Below, in pieces: positions 62,929-64,000 of a stretch of 64,000 nt of DNA (positions are counted from its first letter, which is position 1; every line of letters starts with the position of its first letter). Origin of the DNA: Streptomyces monashensis (GTDB lineage Bacteria > Actinomycetota > Actinomycetes > Streptomycetales > Streptomycetaceae); NCBI RefSeq assembly GCF_001866665.1, contig NZ_MLYO01000017.1, positions 27,469-91,468 on the forward strand, written 5' to 3'. The translations under genes and the position numbers were made by a program. The notes beneath the pieces were generated by a model. It saw nothing but the letters and a program-made list of their open reading frames with translations. It was not told the DNA's origin and searched no databases.

Positions 62929-63411
62929 ATGTCCATGGAATCGGACGGCCCAGCCGTCAACGAGGCCGTCCGCACCCTGCTGTTGCTCATGCCACGGCTC
63001 GTGGGCCGGGCCAAGCGCTTGCCCATACCTGCGGCGCTCCAGGGGATGGACCTGGCACCGCGACATCTCGCACTGCTGGCCCACCTGGAGTACGACGGCC
63101 CCACCAGCATCAACGAGCTAGCCGCTCGGCTGGAGGTGGCCCCGACGACCGTCAGCCTCATGGTCAGCGAGCTGTCACGGCCGGGTGTTCTGCAGCGCAC
63201 CGCCGATCCCGCCGACCGCCGCCGCCGCATCATCGCCATCGCCCCCGCCTACGCCGCACCGATCGGCGAATGGCTTTCCGGAAGCGCCTCTGCCTGGGAA
63301 CGCGTCATGCGCGGTCTCGACCCCGCGGAACGCGCCACAGTCATCACCGCCTTGCACGTCTACGAGGCCGCCTTGGAGCAGGCGGGCGACCAGCTGTCCC
63401 GTCCTCGATGA
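62929..63411 (+). CDS. MarR-family regulator
   Basis: A 160-residue MarR protein. LAPRHLALLAHLEYDGPTSI, NELAARLEVAPTTVSLMVSE and LSRPGVLQRTADPADRRRRI are helix, recognition helix and wing (the D-RR-RR wing is diagnostic). ATG at 62929 has GAGAGG. It should repress the divergent tautomerase gene through the CTTTG/CAAAG sites and respond to a small aromatic ligand, the usual MarR signal. Confidence 0.88.
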   Translation: MSMESDGPAVNEAVRTLLLLMPRLVGRAKRLPIPAALQGMDLAPRHLALLAHLEYDGPTSINELAARLEVAPTTVSLMVSELSRPGVLQRTADPADRRRRIIAIAPAYAAPIGEWLSGSASAWERVMRGLDPAERATVITALHVYEAALEQAGDQLSRPR

Positions 63412-63600
63412 TCTGGTTCGGCGTCGGGCCGCTGACGCGCGGCGACCAGTTCACTTGAGACGTGGGGAAGCCGGGACTCTCGGGCGATGTGGTCCTGGCT
63501 GGATGAATCCCGGATGCCGTCTCAGCTGATCAGGTCCGGCCCTGTTTCGAACGGGCACCACGCCTGGGTCGTCAGCCACGACTGATGGTTGAGTGAGATC

Positions 63601-64000
63601 ATGGACAGCCTCGAGATCGATGAGAACTTGGTGCGCTCTCTGGTGCGAGAGCAGCATCCTGACCTTGCAGGCTTGGACGTGCGTGAGGTCGCCGGCGGTT
63701 GGGACAACCAACTGTGGCGCCTCGGGGACGAGTTCGCCGTGCGCATGCCGCGCACGGACCGAGCACCCTCCCTCCTGCGCAAAGAGCACCGGTGGCTGCC
63801 CGCCCTGGCCCCGTGCCTTCCACTACCGGTCCCGACTCCCCTGCGGATCGGTGAACCGTCCGCACGCTTCCCGCGGCCATGGACCATTGCGACATGGGTT
63901 CCCGGCGATCCAGCCGACCGCGCCCCAATCAGCCACGACAGCGCGGCCGAAACTTTGGCGGGCTTCCTCAAGTCTGCCCGGCCTGTCGATGCGGCGGATC
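63601..64000 (+). CDS. Aminoglycoside phosphotransferase-family kinase (runs off right edge)
   Basis: The first 133 residues are visible. VREVAGGWDNQLWRLGDEFA VRMPR is the kinase N-lobe with the ATP-binding loop and the Lys/Arg strand, and TIATWVPGDPADRAPIS is the hinge. The catalytic loop lies beyond the window. Relatives phosphorylate aminoglycosides, macrolides or other small hydroxyl compounds. The 189-bp gap before it shows no other gene. Confidence 0.82.
   Translation, partial: MDSLEIDENLVRSLVREQHPDLAGLDVREVAGGWDNQLWRLGDEFAVRMPRTDRAPSLLRKEHRWLPALAPCLPLPVPTPLRIGEPSARFPRPWTIATWVPGDPADRAPISHDSAAETLAGFLKSARPVDAAD

Overview
The window looks like part of a large plasmid, or a plasmid-derived chromosome arm, from a Streptomyces or close relative. 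The DNA is very GC-rich, GTG and TTG starts are common, genes overlap by ATGA/GTGA, and SARP, LAL and gamma-butyrolactone-type regulators are abundant. Three blocks can be separated.

Block 1 (1-36.9 kb) is a polyketide gene cluster that mixes two PKS types. A leftward operon (6736 to the left edge) encodes an AT-carrier-methyltransferase fusion, an FkbK/J/I/H set for an oxygenated malonyl-ACP extender, and the start of a modular type I PKS. Beside it is a complete aromatic type II set: KS-alpha, KS-beta/CLF, ACP, an ActIII-like ketoreductase, a two-domain aromatase/cyclase and an ActIV-like metallo-hydrolase cyclase. With these come an FAD monooxygenase, an acyl-CoA ligase, an NTF2-fold protein, a flavin reductase, a PPTase and three type II thioesterases. 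A third PKS element is a tandem ACP next to a catalytically dead KS-like protein. PccB and a small epsilon subunit would supply extender units. Control is dense: three SARPs, one LAL, and three TetR proteins of the butyrolactone-receptor type. A cyp17-avaR1-aco-like locus (32.5-36.8 kb) is expected to make and sense an avenolide-type butenolide. ARE-like palindromes lie on the aco promoter, the receptor promoter, upstream of pccB and on a SARP promoter, so a hormone > receptor > SARP cascade can be read from the sequence.

Block 2 (37-47.1 kb) is a rightward, tightly overlapping nine-gene operon behind a divergent TetR gene. It encodes a dTMP-kinase-like P-loop protein, a GH3-type acyl-adenylating enzyme, an LCMT-family methyltransferase, an FAD oxidoreductase, two proteins I do not recognise, a LysR effector domain without its HTH, an alpha/beta hydrolase and a second methyltransferase. 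It looks like a separate small biosynthetic pathway that I cannot assign to a known product.

Block 3 (47.1-64 kb) is plasmid backbone and cargo. It has parA/parB with repeat-rich control DNA, two small winged-helix genes flanked by a shared motif, a DUF6009-like protein, and an SF3 helicase plus prim-pol pair reminiscent of the SCP1 replicon. About 1.6 kb of non-coding DNA follows, with AGGGAC-type repeats and a large inverted repeat (candidate origin). Cargo includes a ProC-like reductase, a TetR/esterase pair, a TetR/Tet(X)-like monooxygenase pair, a MarR/tautomerase pair, a partial phosphotransferase, and decayed fragments (aldehyde dehydrogenase, TetR, a possible TnsA-like endonuclease). 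I saw no rRNA, tRNA, CRISPR array or intact insertion sequence.
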